A DNA stretch of 64,000 nucleotides from Bradyrhizobium sp. CCGUVB4N (GCF_024199945.1 NZ_JANADP010000001.1:6510001-6574000), one strand, 5' to 3'; shown: positions 45,668-54,818, counted from the first letter of the stretch. Numbers and translations: made by a program. Notes: generated from the sequence alone by a model not told the origin.

Positions 45668-48600
45668 CTAGCTCACGAGATGCCAATCGGCAGCAGCATT
45701 GATCGTTCCGATTTGAACCTTGGCCTCGACCTGTGTGCCGTTCATCTCCCAGACCTGCAACGCGTGGGTGGTATTGTTCTCGAACAGAAGATCGGTCCTA
45801 CCGTCGCCGTTGTAGTCGCCCTTGCCGACGTATTGGAAACCGGGATCCATGACGCCGACCTGCGGGTTGGCCATGACCTGGGTGCCGTTCATCTGCCAAA
45901 CCGCGACGCCGCCAGTCGTGCTGTTGAGCAACAGCAGGTCGGTCTTGCCGTCGCCGTTGAAGTCACCCGTGTCGGCGAAGTGCCAGCCAGCCGCGGCGTT
46001 GATGGTACCGATCTGCGGATTGGCCATGACCTGGGTTCCGTTCATCTCCCAAACCGCCACACCATTGGTGGTTGAGTTGACAAGCAGAAGGTCGGTCTTG
46101 CCGTCACCATTGAAGTCGCCGGTACCCTCGAATTGCCAGCCGGCCGCGGCATTGATGGTACCGATCTGCGGATTGGCCATGACCTGGCTGCCGTTCATCT
46201 CCCAGACCGCCACGCCATGAGTGGTTGAGTTGAGAAGCAGCAGATCGGTCTTGCCGTCACCGTTGAAGTCACCCGTGTCGGCGAAATGCCAGCCGGCCGC
46301 GCCATTGATAATACCGATTTGCGGGTTGGCCATGACCTGGGTGCCGTTCATCTCCCAGATCGCAACACCATCACTGTTGTCATTGAAGAGAAGCAGGTCG
46401 GTCTTGCCATCACCGTTGAAATCGCCGGTGCCTTCGAATTGCCAGCCGGCCGCGGCATTAATGGTGCCGACCGTGGCGTTCGTCATCACCTGGGTACCGT
46501 TCATTTCCCACATCGTAACAGCATGGGTCGTGTCGTTGATGAACAGCAAGTCGGCTTTGCCGTCACCGTTGAAGTCTCCCGTGGCAGCCAGTTCGGACCC
46601 TGACGGCGCGGTGCCGATCTGGGGATTCGCCACTACCGTAGTTCCGTTCATTTCCCAGACCGCAATGCCATGGCTGGTGTCGTTCTGGAGCAGCAAGTTG
46701 GACATGCCGCCAGACGTACCGAAATTGACGTCCGTCTGGTCGAGCGTGAAGGTGATGCTGGCACTGGCCGTGTTGCCGGCGGTGTCGGTATCGGTCACGA
46801 CCACGGTATGGCTGCCGTCCATCACCGGCGCGACGTAGCTCGCCGATGGCAGCCCGCCGTCCACTGAGTAGGTGCGGGTGACATCGCCGGCCGCCGCGCT
46901 GATGGTGAGCGCGTCATCCCGTGTGATGTGGTCGCTGTCCGAGATGCCGGTGTCGTCGGTCAGCGCCACAGTTGGCGTCGCGATCGTGGTGTCGAGCGTG
47001 ACCATCAGCGCCGCGGTCGTTGATGAATTCCCGGCCGCGTCGTCAAAGATCGCGGTGATCGACTTCGTGCCGTCCGCGCCAAGATCGCCGGCCGTCACGG
47101 TCAACTGGACGGATCCGGCCGACACGTCGCCTGCGGTGATGGTGTGCAGCAGGGGATGCGTCAGCGATGCTCCACCGAGTTTCAGCTCGACCGTATCGCC
47201 CGCCTGCACGGTTGGATCGAGGGCCACCTGGAACGTTGGCGTGGTATCCTTGGTGATGTTGTCCGTGCTCGATACGCCTGTATCGGAAGCCGCGGTGAGA
47301 TCGGGCGTGCCGCCTGTCGGCACCGTAGTGTCCTCCATCACGGCAAGGACGGCGGACGCAGTGCTCGTATTTCCCCACGCATCGGTCGCTTTCGCGGTGA
47401 TATTATGCGTCCCATCAGCCAGCGCCGATGTCGTGATACTGAACGCACCAGTCGTCAGGCTCGCGGTGCCCGTGCCAAGTACTGTAGTGCCGTTGCTGTC
47501 ATACAGTGTCACCGTGCTGCCGAGCTCGGCCGTGCCGTCGATCTTGACGTGCGAAAAGTTGGTAATGCGATCGCCGATCGTAGCGCTGTCCGTCGTCGCG
47601 TCGAGAGACAGGCCGGTCGGCGCGACCGGCGGCGTCGTATCCGGATGGACACTGACCTGAGCTACCGCCGTTTGCCACCATCCGTTGGCAATATATTCAT
47701 TCGATATCCAGAATCCGCCCGGGTTGTTCGGATCGGCGATTGCGGTCGAATAGGTGCCCCAGCGCTGGTCGTTCAGAGCACCGGAATCGAAAAACGTAGT
47801 GCTCGCCTGGTAAAGCGTCGGCGCGGTGAAGGCGGAAGCGCCGGCGCCGAGCACCGTATAATAGTCGGCGGGATACATATTCGACCCGGAGGCCGAAAAA
47901 TTGATGAGCACGTCGCCGTTGTGGTCGACCGCAATCGAAGGATTGAACACCGCGACACCCGCGCCGATGGAGGCGCCGGAAATCACGTTCCCGATGACAA
48001 ATTGCGGATTCGTGGGATCGGTGACATCGAGCTTGAACCACTCGATTTCCGCGGGCGCCCCCGCGCTCGGCATGACTTCGCTCACGCCAAAGACGTAGTT
48101 GTGTCCTCCGGAGGAGGTGTAGGCAAGGCTTTGGAGGCGCCCGTCGTTAATGTCGAGCGTCTTGGTCGTGCCTAGCTGCGCGGCGGTGAAGTTGTTTCCG
48201 CCCCCTCCCACATCGGCATCGCCGAGGAAGAGCGTTTGGGTCCCGCTGAAGCCGTGCGTCGGATCGTAGGTTTGATATGTGAGCCCTGTCTCCCTGCCGG
48301 TCGAATAGGTGCTCAAATAGTAGGTTTCCCCGTTATCGCCGGCGATATTGCGCGCGATGCCGCCGGTCGGTGACACGCTTTGGCTGGCGTCGGGTGTGAT
48401 CGCGGCGTTTCCGGCGGCTATGACGCTGCTTTCGTTGACGACGAGTTCGCCGTTGTTGTAGCCGCCTCCCGCGTCGAGATATTCGGGCGTGGAGATGTAG
48501 ATCTTGCCGTTGCTGACCGACAGATAGGGCATGTCCGCTTGGGTCGTGTTGCCGTTGGACGTGTCGATCGAAGCCAGATACCAGCCGTCGTTCGGATTAC

Positions 48601-49696
48601 TGTCCACCGACACGGCGATATCGATGTTGGTGGCGAAATTCCCGGTTCCCGGCTGGAAATTTTCCGCGATGATCACATAGTGACCGGTCGAACTGTCATA
48701 GGCGGCGCGCGCGTCGAGCAGCCTGTTGTCGAGCGTGGCGCCAAGCGGCGAGAACAAGGTGGACAATGATCCATTGGATACGATCGGATGCCCGCTGAGG
48801 TCGGTTATCTCGTAGTGAGTGGTCTCCGCGGTGAGAATGTAATTCGAACCGACCGCTAGCGCATTTTGGGGCGGAGTGTTGGTCAGATCGGACAATCCGG
48901 AAAATGACAGGTCGACCGAGGTGGAGCTCGTCGGTGGCGTCGCCGAATAGAAATTGAGCGCCGGCACGCCGGCGCTGGCACCGATCGCCGTGGCGCCGTA
49001 AAGGCTTTCGATCGTGGCAAGCAGGGAATATTGATCCGCCGGCGAGTCGTTGACGACCCCCGCGGGGACGCCCGCGCCGACGACGATGCCCGCAATGTGA
49101 TCGGGGTAGGTCACCGCCGGATTGGTGTTGTTTTCGTCGAAGGTGACGATCAGCAGCGAATTGTTTGCCTGCGCCCAGGCAACGTAGGAGGAGAGATTGG
49201 CCTGGACCCAGGCGTCGCCCGCCGGAATGCCGCCACCATTGTCGCTTGTCGGCGTCATGTTGTCGGCGTCGTTGGGCGAAACAAAGGAAACGGTCGGAAG
49301 GTTGGCAAAGCCGGCCGCGGTCTGCGGAAAGGTGCTGAAATCGTGACCGTCGTTGGCCGAATTGGCGAAGTCCATCCAAGGTTGCCGTTCGGGGTCCGCC
49401 GTGGTTTCGGCATAACCGCCGAAGGTGTAACCGTGCGCGGCGAGTGTGCTCGCCAGCGTCGGCACGCTGGCCGGAAGCTGGGCAACGGCGCCGTTGGTGG
49501 TCACGCCCTGCGTCGAGCCGGAAAACAGGGCAATGTAATTGGGCTGACTCGGATGGGTCACACCGTAGTAGTTGGTGAGAAGCATCCCCTGAGAGATCAG
49601 CGAGTTCAGGTAAGGCGCCTGGGCACTCCCTACGATGTCGGAATAGTTCTCATTTTCCAGGGAAAGGACGACAATGTGGCTCGGAGTCGTGGTCAT
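45668..49696 (-). CDS. Phosphoesterase fused to Ig-like and FG-GAP/VCBS-like repeats (1342 residues)
   Basis: Residues 1-255 are a phosphoesterase-family domain related to phospholipase C/acid phosphatases: HIVVLSLENENYSDIVG, PYLNSLISQG..THPSQPNYIALFSGS, LLIVTFDENNTNPAVTYPDH. Residues about 260-690 form a large beta-rich region (LSDLTNTPPQNALAVGSNY, ISTPEYLDAGGGYNNGELVV, GALNDQRWGTYSTAIADP). Residues about 700-1010 hold three bacterial Ig-like modules (PPVAPTGLSLDATTDS.., DGTHNITAKATDAWGN). Residues about 1030-1342 are seven modules of about 57 residues with VWEMNGTQVMANPQIGTI and GDFNGDGKTDLLL, whose DxDGDG-like loops should bind calcium. No N-terminal signal is seen, so type I export by a C-terminal signal is likely. 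The seven-fold repeat is nearly identical at DNA level (45670-46720). Confidence 0.88.
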   Translation of the reverse strand: MTTTPSHIVVLSLENENYSDIVGSAQAPYLNSLISQGMLLTNYYGVTHPSQPNYIALFSGSTQGVTTNGAVAQLPASVPTLASTLAAHGYTFGGYAETTADPERQPWMDFANSANDGHDFSTFPQTAAGFANLPTVSFVSPNDADNMTPTSDNGGGIPAGDAWVQANLSSYVAWAQANNSLLIVTFDENNTNPAVTYPDHIAGIVVGAGVPAGVVNDSPADQYSLLATIESLYGATAIGASAGVPALNFYSATPPTSSTSVDLSFSGLSDLTNTPPQNALAVGSNYILTAETTHYEITDLSGHPIVSNGSLSTLFSPLGATLDNRLLDARAAYDSSTGHYVIIAENFQPGTGNFATNIDIAVSVDSNPNDGWYLASIDTSNGNTTQADMPYLSVSNGKIYISTPEYLDAGGGYNNGELVVNESSVIAAGNAAITPDASQSVSPTGGIARNIAGDNGETYYLSTYSTGRETGLTYQTYDPTHGFSGTQTLFLGDADVGGGGNNFTAAQLGTTKTLDINDGRLQSLAYTSSGGHNYVFGVSEVMPSAGAPAEIEWFKLDVTDPTNPQFVIGNVISGASIGAGVAVFNPSIAVDHNGDVLINFSASGSNMYPADYYTVLGAGASAFTAPTLYQASTTFFDSGALNDQRWGTYSTAIADPNNPGGFWISNEYIANGWWQTAVAQVSVHPDTTPPVAPTGLSLDATTDSATIGDRITNFSHVKIDGTAELGSTVTLYDSNGTTVLGTGTASLTTGAFSITTSALADGTHNITAKATDAWGNTSTASAVLAVMEDTTVPTGGTPDLTAASDTGVSSTDNITKDTTPTFQVALDPTVQAGDTVELKLGGASLTHPLLHTITAGDVSAGSVQLTVTAGDLGADGTKSITAIFDDAAGNSSTTAALMVTLDTTIATPTVALTDDTGISDSDHITRDDALTISAAAGDVTRTYSVDGGLPSASYVAPVMDGSHTVVVTDTDTAGNTASASITFTLDQTDVNFGTSGGMSNLLLQNDTSHGIAVWEMNGTTVVANPQIGTAPSGSELAATGDFNGDGKADLLFINDTTHAVTMWEMNGTQVMTNATVGTINAAAGWQFEGTGDFNGDGKTDLLLFNDNSDGVAIWEMNGTQVMANPQIGIINGAAGWHFADTGDFNGDGKTDLLLLNSTTHGVAVWEMNGSQVMANPQIGTINAAAGWQFEGTGDFNGDGKTDLLLVNSTTNGVAVWEMNGTQVMANPQIGTINAAAGWHFADTGDFNGDGKTDLLLLNSTTGGVAVWQMNGTQVMANPQVGVMDPGFQYVGKGDYNGDGRTDLLFENNTTHALQVWEMNGTQVEAKVQIGTINAAADWHLVS
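45670..46720 (-). repeat. Seven ~171-bp intragenic repeats encoding FG-GAP-like modules
   Basis: Within the phosphoesterase gene, units encoding WEMNGTQVMANPQIG..GDFNGDGKTDLLLLN recur about every 171 bp; the middle four or five are nearly identical in DNA. Such arrays are prone to recombination and assembly collapse. Confidence 0.8.
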
Positions 49697-50401
49697 GATC
49701 GTCAGCCCTCCATTGCGGTTCGATCGCAGTGCCTGTTGGTCGAGAGTGCAGGTTCCGAGACGACCGCTGCCACGGTCTCGAAACGCGGGCTACTTGGCGT
49801 CCGCATGAATTTCCCTCCGGAGCGCGGCAATAGACATCCAGGCGCGCCGCTACCGCGGTTCGCTCGGCCTCTCCAAAACAGCCGCTAACAGAAAGTCCCA
49901 ACTCGCTGAATCCGAGACGCGACAAACTGCGATTTGTCTCGATACTCGCTGAGTTCACCTATCGAGCCAATGGCTCGGAGGGGGTACCTCATTCAATCAC
50001 ATGAGGCATGATGTGCTGAGAACTCAATAACCATTTTGGTTATCAGCGCCCACCAAAGGCCTGCTTGCGACCGACGATGAAGCTTGTAATTGCAACAAAG
50101 AAAACGATCCGGCTCACTGTCGTGCAGAAGCATTTCATGGTCCTGCACGCGCCCGAGCGCGCGGAGGATCTAACAAGAACGGCGTAGGCACCAAGCGTTG
50201 ACGTCCACCCGATCAAGCGCCCCAGAAAGATGTCGAGAGAAACGACCGGCAGGCCACCATCGCAATCTGTTGCCGACTACAATATCCGGCGCCCTGCCCC
50301 GTCGCAGAAAAATTTCATCCCAGCAGCGGATGCCAGCCACCGCAACGGACGGCCGGCTGCGACAGCGTCGACGCGATGTTGCGAACTTCCGGTTCAGGAC
50401 G
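49697..50401. other. Intergenic region between two leftward genes
   Basis: About 700 bp, lower in GC than its neighbours, with no supported gene. It should hold the promoter of the phosphoesterase gene. The only distinct structure is the palindrome at 50027-50043. Confidence 0.4.
50027..50043. promoter_or_regulatory. Palindrome upstream of the phosphoesterase gene
   Basis: ATAACCA-TTT-TGGTTAT has 7-bp perfect arms. It is about 330 bp upstream of the phosphoesterase ATG at 49696 and could be an operator; the DNA-binding protein is unknown. Confidence 0.35.
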
Positions 50402-51241
50402 CTAGTGCGACATCATCACCCAGCACGGTGGCTGGCCGATGATGGTCTTCGTTACGCCGCCCCAGACGATCTCGTTCAGACGCGAATGGTGGTAGGCGCC
50501 CATGACGATCGCATCGACAGCATGCGACTGCGCGAAGCTTCCCAGCACCTTGCCGATCGAGCTACCACCGCCCTTCACGGTTTCGAAGGATGCATAGACC
50601 CCATGCTCCCTGAGATGATGGACGAGACTGGTGCCGGATTGCGTGACCGCTTCGTCCTTGTCGTCCGCCACCGTGATCACCCGCACCACAGCGGCAGCCT
50701 GCAGGATCGGTAACGCGTCGCCGACCGCACGTGCCGCGCGTGCCGAATGGTCCCAGGCAATCACGACGTTCTCGAATTCCGGCCGCAACGCCTCTACGTG
50801 CTGCTCCGGACAAAGCAGCAATGGCCGGCCGGATTCGAACAGGAGCGTGTCAACGATGTTTTCCGTTCGGCTGTCGTGCGGCTTCACGGGGACCATGGTG
50901 AGGTCGCTGAAGCGCGCGTGCTCGGCCAGGGTCTGGGCGATCTGGTCCGCCGGGACTCTGCCTGACCGGCTTTGGGCGCGAATCCCGGCACGCGAGGTCG
51001 CAGTGGAGAACGTGTCCAGGAGCTGCTGCATGTCGTCCGCCTCGCGCGCGGCACTGAATTCGGCGGCCTCCGGATCGTCAGGGAACACCACCTTCGGTCG
51101 CGCGAAGGCATCGTCCTCGAGCGCAAGCCCGGTTATCCTGGCGCCGAGATCGGCGGCAACGGCGACGCACTTCTCAATCGTGGCCAGCGTGGACGAGCGC
51201 GGCTGGCCAATGAGCGGCAGAAACACGTCCTTGATGGGCAT
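50402..51241 (-). CDS. Universal stress protein, tandem UspA-like
   Basis: 279 residues with two UspA-like halves: MPIKDVFLPLIGQP..TLATIEKCVAVAADLGARITGLAL at the start and NVVIAWDHSARAARAVGDALPIL..VITVADDKDE from about 160. The C-terminal IVMGAYHHSRLNEIVWGGVTKTII is a variant of the G-x2-G-x9-G(S/T) nucleotide motif. AAGGAGAATCCG before the ATG at 51241 fixes the start. Divergent from the phosphotransferase/kinase gene; a TTGA-N6-TCAA site lies between them. Usp proteins of this kind are typically induced under low oxygen or stasis in rhizobia. Confidence 0.92.
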   Translation of the reverse strand: MPIKDVFLPLIGQPRSSTLATIEKCVAVAADLGARITGLALEDDAFARPKVVFPDDPEAAEFSAAREADDMQQLLDTFSTATSRAGIRAQSRSGRVPADQIAQTLAEHARFSDLTMVPVKPHDSRTENIVDTLLFESGRPLLLCPEQHVEALRPEFENVVIAWDHSARAARAVGDALPILQAAAVVRVITVADDKDEAVTQSGTSLVHHLREHGVYASFETVKGGGSSIGKVLGSFAQSHAVDAIVMGAYHHSRLNEIVWGGVTKTIIGQPPCWVMMSH

Positions 51242-51338
51242 CGGATTCTCCTTGCCGGCCAGAATAGGCCGCCTTCGGTCCGGGGCCTTGATCTTCCTCA
51301 AGCCGGGAAAACTCCGCATCGCCAACCGACGACCGGCC

Positions 51339-51352
51339 TTGACGGACGTCAA
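51339..51352. promoter_or_regulatory. FNR/FixK-type site between divergent stress genes
   Basis: TTGACGGACGTCAA (TTGA-N6-TCAA) lies 98 bp from the universal stress protein ATG and 84 bp from the phosphotransferase/kinase ATG, so it could serve either or both promoters. Confidence 0.6.
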
Positions 51353-51436
51353 GGACTGGTCGCAGTCCCGACCTAAAGGTTACCTTGGTGTGCGGCCGGA
51401 CCGCTTGGCGCCCTCATCTGCAATAGGCCGGAAGGG

Positions 51437-52960
51437 ATGACCGACAATTCTGCGACCCAGGAACGGATCTTCGCGGCACTGACCGCACATCCCGGCGCGA
51501 AGCGGATCGACACACACGCGGCCTCGGTCTTCCTCGACGGGACGCGCGCGCTGAAGATCAAGCGGGCGGTCAAATATCCCTTTCTCGATTATGCGACACT
51601 TGGGAAACGCAAGATGGCGTGCGAGGAGGAGGTCAGGATCAACCGGCCGCATGCGCCACAGATCTATCATCGCGTCGTGGCCATTACTGAAGAACCGGAC
51701 GGGTCGGTGAAGGTCGACGGCAGCGGCAAGCCGATCGAATATGCCGTGGACATGTCGCGTTTCGACGAGAGCCGAACGCTGGATCATCTGGCGAAGGCCG
51801 GACGGTTCGACGCGGACTTTGCGTCGGCCGTCGCCGACGCGATCGCGGCTTCGCATGCGGCAACGACGCCCGCCGACGGCAAGGCCTGGATAACCTCTAT
51901 CCCCGCCCTGATCGACGGCAACAGCAATGGCCTGCGAATCGGCAATCATCTCCCGGCCATAGAGATCGAGCAGCTTGCGCAGGCCTCGCACGCGGCATTC
52001 CTGCGCACCCGTCCCTGGCTCGAAGAGCGCAGCCGCCAAGGCTTCGTGCGCCGCTGTCACGGCGATCTGCATCTTGCAAATATCGTGATGATCGAGCAGC
52101 AGCCCGTGCTATTCGATGCCATCGAGTTCGACGCACAGATGGCGACTGTCGACGTATTCTATGACCTCGCGTTTACGCTGATGGATCTGCTCCACCACCA
52201 TCAACCGCTTGCAGCCAATACCGTTCTGAACCGGTACCTTGCCGCGACGCGGCTGGAAAACCTCGACGCGCTCGGCGCGCTGCCGCTGTTCATGTCAATG
52301 CGCGCAGCGATCCGGGCCCAGGTGGCGTTGGCACGGCTGAAGCCACCACATTCCGACGATGCCGGCATTCTCGATGAGGCGCGCCATTATTTCGACCTTG
52401 CCCAGGCGCTGATCCAGCCTCCCGCTCCCCGTCTGATCGCGGTGGGTGGACTATCTGGCACCGGCAAGACAGTTTTGGCACGCGCGCTCGCGCCTACCGT
52501 CGCTCCGCAGCCTGGCGCCGTCGTGCTGCGTAGCGACGTCATTCGCAAGCAGATGTTCGGTGTTGCCGACACGGACCGGCTGCCGCCGTCCGCCTATACG
52601 CCCGAGCTTGCGGCCCGCGTCTACGAGGCAATGGCCGAGCGCGCCCGGCGTGTGCTGGTTCAGGGCCATTCAGCAATCGTCGATGGCGTGTTCGCCCGCG
52701 ATTTCGAGCGGGATGCCACCGCCACGCTGGCGAGGAATTGTAACGTACCCCTCACCGGCCTCTTCTTGGTCGCGGATCTGGCGACCCGCCAGGCCCGAAT
52801 CGGCGGTCGCAGCGGTGACGCATCCGACGCGACGCAAGAGGTTGCCGCGTTGCAAGAGCACTATAATATCGGCCATATCGGTTGGACGACCATCGATGCA
52901 TCCGGGACACAAGCGCAGACGCTCCAGAGCTGCCAGGACGCGATCGCTGAGGGCAGGTAA
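51437..52960 (+). CDS. Fusion of aminoglycoside-phosphotransferase-like and AAA/zeta-like P-loop kinase domains
   Basis: 507 residues. The N-terminal kinase-like half has the catalytic loop RRCHGDLHLANIVMI and a metal-binding aspartate in VLFDAIEFDAQMATVDVFYDLAF. The C-terminal part from about 335 begins RLIAVGGLSGTGKTVLARALA (Walker A), then VLRSDVIRKQMFG and HSAIVDGVFARDFERDA, an AAA_33/gluconate-kinase-like P-loop domain. Ribosome binding site GGAAGGG close to the ATG at 51437. Two-domain proteins of this kind occur in FixK-type regulons and are uncharacterised to my knowledge. First gene of a rightward pair with the CHAD gene. Confidence 0.9.
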   Translation: MTDNSATQERIFAALTAHPGAKRIDTHAASVFLDGTRALKIKRAVKYPFLDYATLGKRKMACEEEVRINRPHAPQIYHRVVAITEEPDGSVKVDGSGKPIEYAVDMSRFDESRTLDHLAKAGRFDADFASAVADAIAASHAATTPADGKAWITSIPALIDGNSNGLRIGNHLPAIEIEQLAQASHAAFLRTRPWLEERSRQGFVRRCHGDLHLANIVMIEQQPVLFDAIEFDAQMATVDVFYDLAFTLMDLLHHHQPLAANTVLNRYLAATRLENLDALGALPLFMSMRAAIRAQVALARLKPPHSDDAGILDEARHYFDLAQALIQPPAPRLIAVGGLSGTGKTVLARALAPTVAPQPGAVVLRSDVIRKQMFGVADTDRLPPSAYTPELAARVYEAMAERARRVLVQGHSAIVDGVFARDFERDATATLARNCNVPLTGLFLVADLATRQARIGGRSGDASDATQEVAALQEHYNIGHIGWTTIDASGTQAQTLQSCQDAIAEGR

Positions 52961-52985
52961 GGCAATCTGATTGGCGCGGGCTAGG

Positions 52986-53960
52986 ATGGCGCGACCCACC
53001 ACGAATTCTACGGCGACCGCCCTCGCCAGGCCGGCGGCGAGCCGCAATACGCTGCCCGGGCGCCTCAGCCCCGGCATGGCCTGCGACACCGCCTTTCGGA
53101 TCATCGCCCGCCGTCACCTCGCCGCCGTCCTTGCCCAGCACGACGGGACCTGTCGAGGCGATCCGGAGGCGCTGCATCAGATCCGAATCGCGCTGACGCA
53201 CCTGCGGACCGCGATTCGCTTCTTTTCGCCCATGGTCGACGATGCGCTGCGCCCCAAGGTCTGGGCCGAGTTGAAATGGCTGAACAGCCAGCTCGGCATG
53301 GTGCGGGATCTCGACGTCGCCATCGAACGCGTCGTGGCCGAGACCGGGAACGAGCTCGCGGTGATCGCCGAGCTGCAGCACTGGGACGACAAGCGCGCCG
53401 AAAGCCATCGCCTGCTGGCCCGCGCGCTGCAATCGGCGCGATATCGCCGCCTGGTCGAACAGACCTCGAGCTGGATCGAGAGCGGCCCTTGGTCGACCCG
53501 GCGCGGCAAGGAGGCCATCAGGCTGCGCCGTTGCCCGCTCGCCGACCACGCGACGGCGCAACTGACCGAATGGGAAAAGACGCTGCTCAGGAAGGCCAAG
53601 AAGCTGCGCAAGCTCGACGTCGAGAAGCGGCACAAGCTGCGGATTCTCAACAAGCGACTGACCTATTCGATTGAGTCGCTGGAGGACCTGTTCGCCGAGA
53701 AGTCGCTGACGAAGCAGAAGTCGATTCTCAAACAATTGCGCAGGGCGCAAAAATCGCTCGGACAGCTGAACGACGATGCGCGCGGCCAGACGCTGGCCGC
53801 GTCGTTGAACGAAGCCGCCCCCGAGGCCGCCGTTCGCTTTCTCGACCGCAAGCGGGAAAAGAAGCTGTTGCGAACGGCTTCGACGGCCTATCGCAAGCTG
53901 GACAAGGCAAAGCCCTTCCGCTCCTCCGACCTGACGCCAGACCCGGAACCGGAGGACTAG
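52986..53960 (+). CDS. CHAD domain protein
   Basis: 324 residues, Lys/Arg rich and alpha-helical. CHAD histidines appear in ALHQIRIALTHLRTAIRFF and KRHKLRILNKRLTYSIESLEDLF. CHAD domains bind polyphosphate through conserved basic and histidine residues; polyphosphate granule association is known for this family. The ATG at 52986 lies 26 bp after the kinase-fusion stop, so the two are co-transcribed. Pairing with a P-loop kinase makes a role in polyphosphate or phosphate storage metabolism plausible but unproven. Confidence 0.9.
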   Translation: MARPTTNSTATALARPAASRNTLPGRLSPGMACDTAFRIIARRHLAAVLAQHDGTCRGDPEALHQIRIALTHLRTAIRFFSPMVDDALRPKVWAELKWLNSQLGMVRDLDVAIERVVAETGNELAVIAELQHWDDKRAESHRLLARALQSARYRRLVEQTSSWIESGPWSTRRGKEAIRLRRCPLADHATAQLTEWEKTLLRKAKKLRKLDVEKRHKLRILNKRLTYSIESLEDLFAEKSLTKQKSILKQLRRAQKSLGQLNDDARGQTLAASLNEAAPEAAVRFLDRKREKKLLRTASTAYRKLDKAKPFRSSDLTPDPEPED

Positions 53961-53977
53961 CTCGACGCCAGCGCTGC

Positions 53978-53991
53978 TTGACCTGCGTCAA
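53978..53991. promoter_or_regulatory. FNR/FixK-type site for the CBS-BON gene
   Basis: TTGACCTGCGTCAA (TTGA-N6-TCAA) is centred about 72 bp upstream of the ATG at 54057, giving an expected start near 54026 and a leader of about 30 bases. Confidence 0.68.
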
Positions 53992-54056
53992 ACCAGGCCG
54001 CTGCCGCTGATCTAAGCTCCGCACATCGATATTCGTGTGAACTTGCGGAGCCCCCC

Positions 54057-54785
54057 ATGCGCGCCCACCAGATCATGACCCGCTCGGTTATCTCGGTCAC
54101 CCCCGACACCAGCATCGTCGAGGCCGCGAACATCATGCTGAAGCGCCACGTCAGCGGCCTGACTGTTGTCGACGGTAGCGGCAAGCTGGTCGGCGTCGTC
54201 TCGGAGGGCGACTTCATCCGCCGCAGCGAAATCGGCACCGGGCGCAAGCGCGGCCGCTGGCTGCTATTCATCCTCGGTCCCGGCAAGACAGCCAGCGATT
54301 TCGTCCACGAGCATGGCCGCAGGGTGTCGGAGGTCATGACCGCCTCGCCCGTCACCATTACCGAAGACGCCGCGCTTGCGGAAATCGTCGATCTTATGGA
54401 ACGGAATAACGTGAAGCGGCTGCCGGTGGTTCGCGGCGACAAGCTCGTGGGCATCGTATCACGCGCCAACCTTCTGCAAGCCGTGGCGGGCCTCGCTCGC
54501 GACGTGCCGGACCCGACCGCCGACGATGATCACATCCGCGGGCGCATCATCGATGCCATGGAGAAGAACGATTGGTGCCCGTTCGGACTGAACGTCATCG
54601 TTCGCGACGGCATCGTTCATTTGAGCGGCGTCATCACCGAGGAGCGCGCGCGGCAGGCTGCGGTCGTTGCCGCGGAGAATGTCGCGGGCGTCAGGAAGGT
54701 GCACGACCATCTATGCTGGGTCGACACCATGTCCGGCGTCTATCTGAACTCACCCGAGGACGATGATCTCGCCAAGGCAAGCTGA
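54057..54785 (+). CDS. CBS-pair and BON domain protein
   Basis: 242 residues. CBS motif 1 (MRAHQIMTRSVISVTPDTSIVEAANIMLKRHVSGLTVVDGSGKLVGVVSEGDFI) and CBS motif 2 (VSEVMTASPVTITEDAALAEIVDLMERNNVKRLPVVRGDKLVGIVSRANLL) form a nucleotide-binding Bateman module. The C-terminal BON domain (IRGRIIDAMEKNDWCPFGLNVIVRDGIVHLSGVI..VRKVHDHL) may contact membranes. GCGGAG lies before the ATG. CBS-BON proteins often belong to low-oxygen or stasis regulons; the upstream FNR-type site supports that. Confidence 0.93.
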   Translation: MRAHQIMTRSVISVTPDTSIVEAANIMLKRHVSGLTVVDGSGKLVGVVSEGDFIRRSEIGTGRKRGRWLLFILGPGKTASDFVHEHGRRVSEVMTASPVTITEDAALAEIVDLMERNNVKRLPVVRGDKLVGIVSRANLLQAVAGLARDVPDPTADDDHIRGRIIDAMEKNDWCPFGLNVIVRDGIVHLSGVITEERARQAAVVAAENVAGVRKVHDHLCWVDTMSGVYLNSPEDDDLAKAS

Positions 54786-54818
54786 CAAGGCAAGCTGACG
54801 CGGCGAGCTGAGTGTCGT

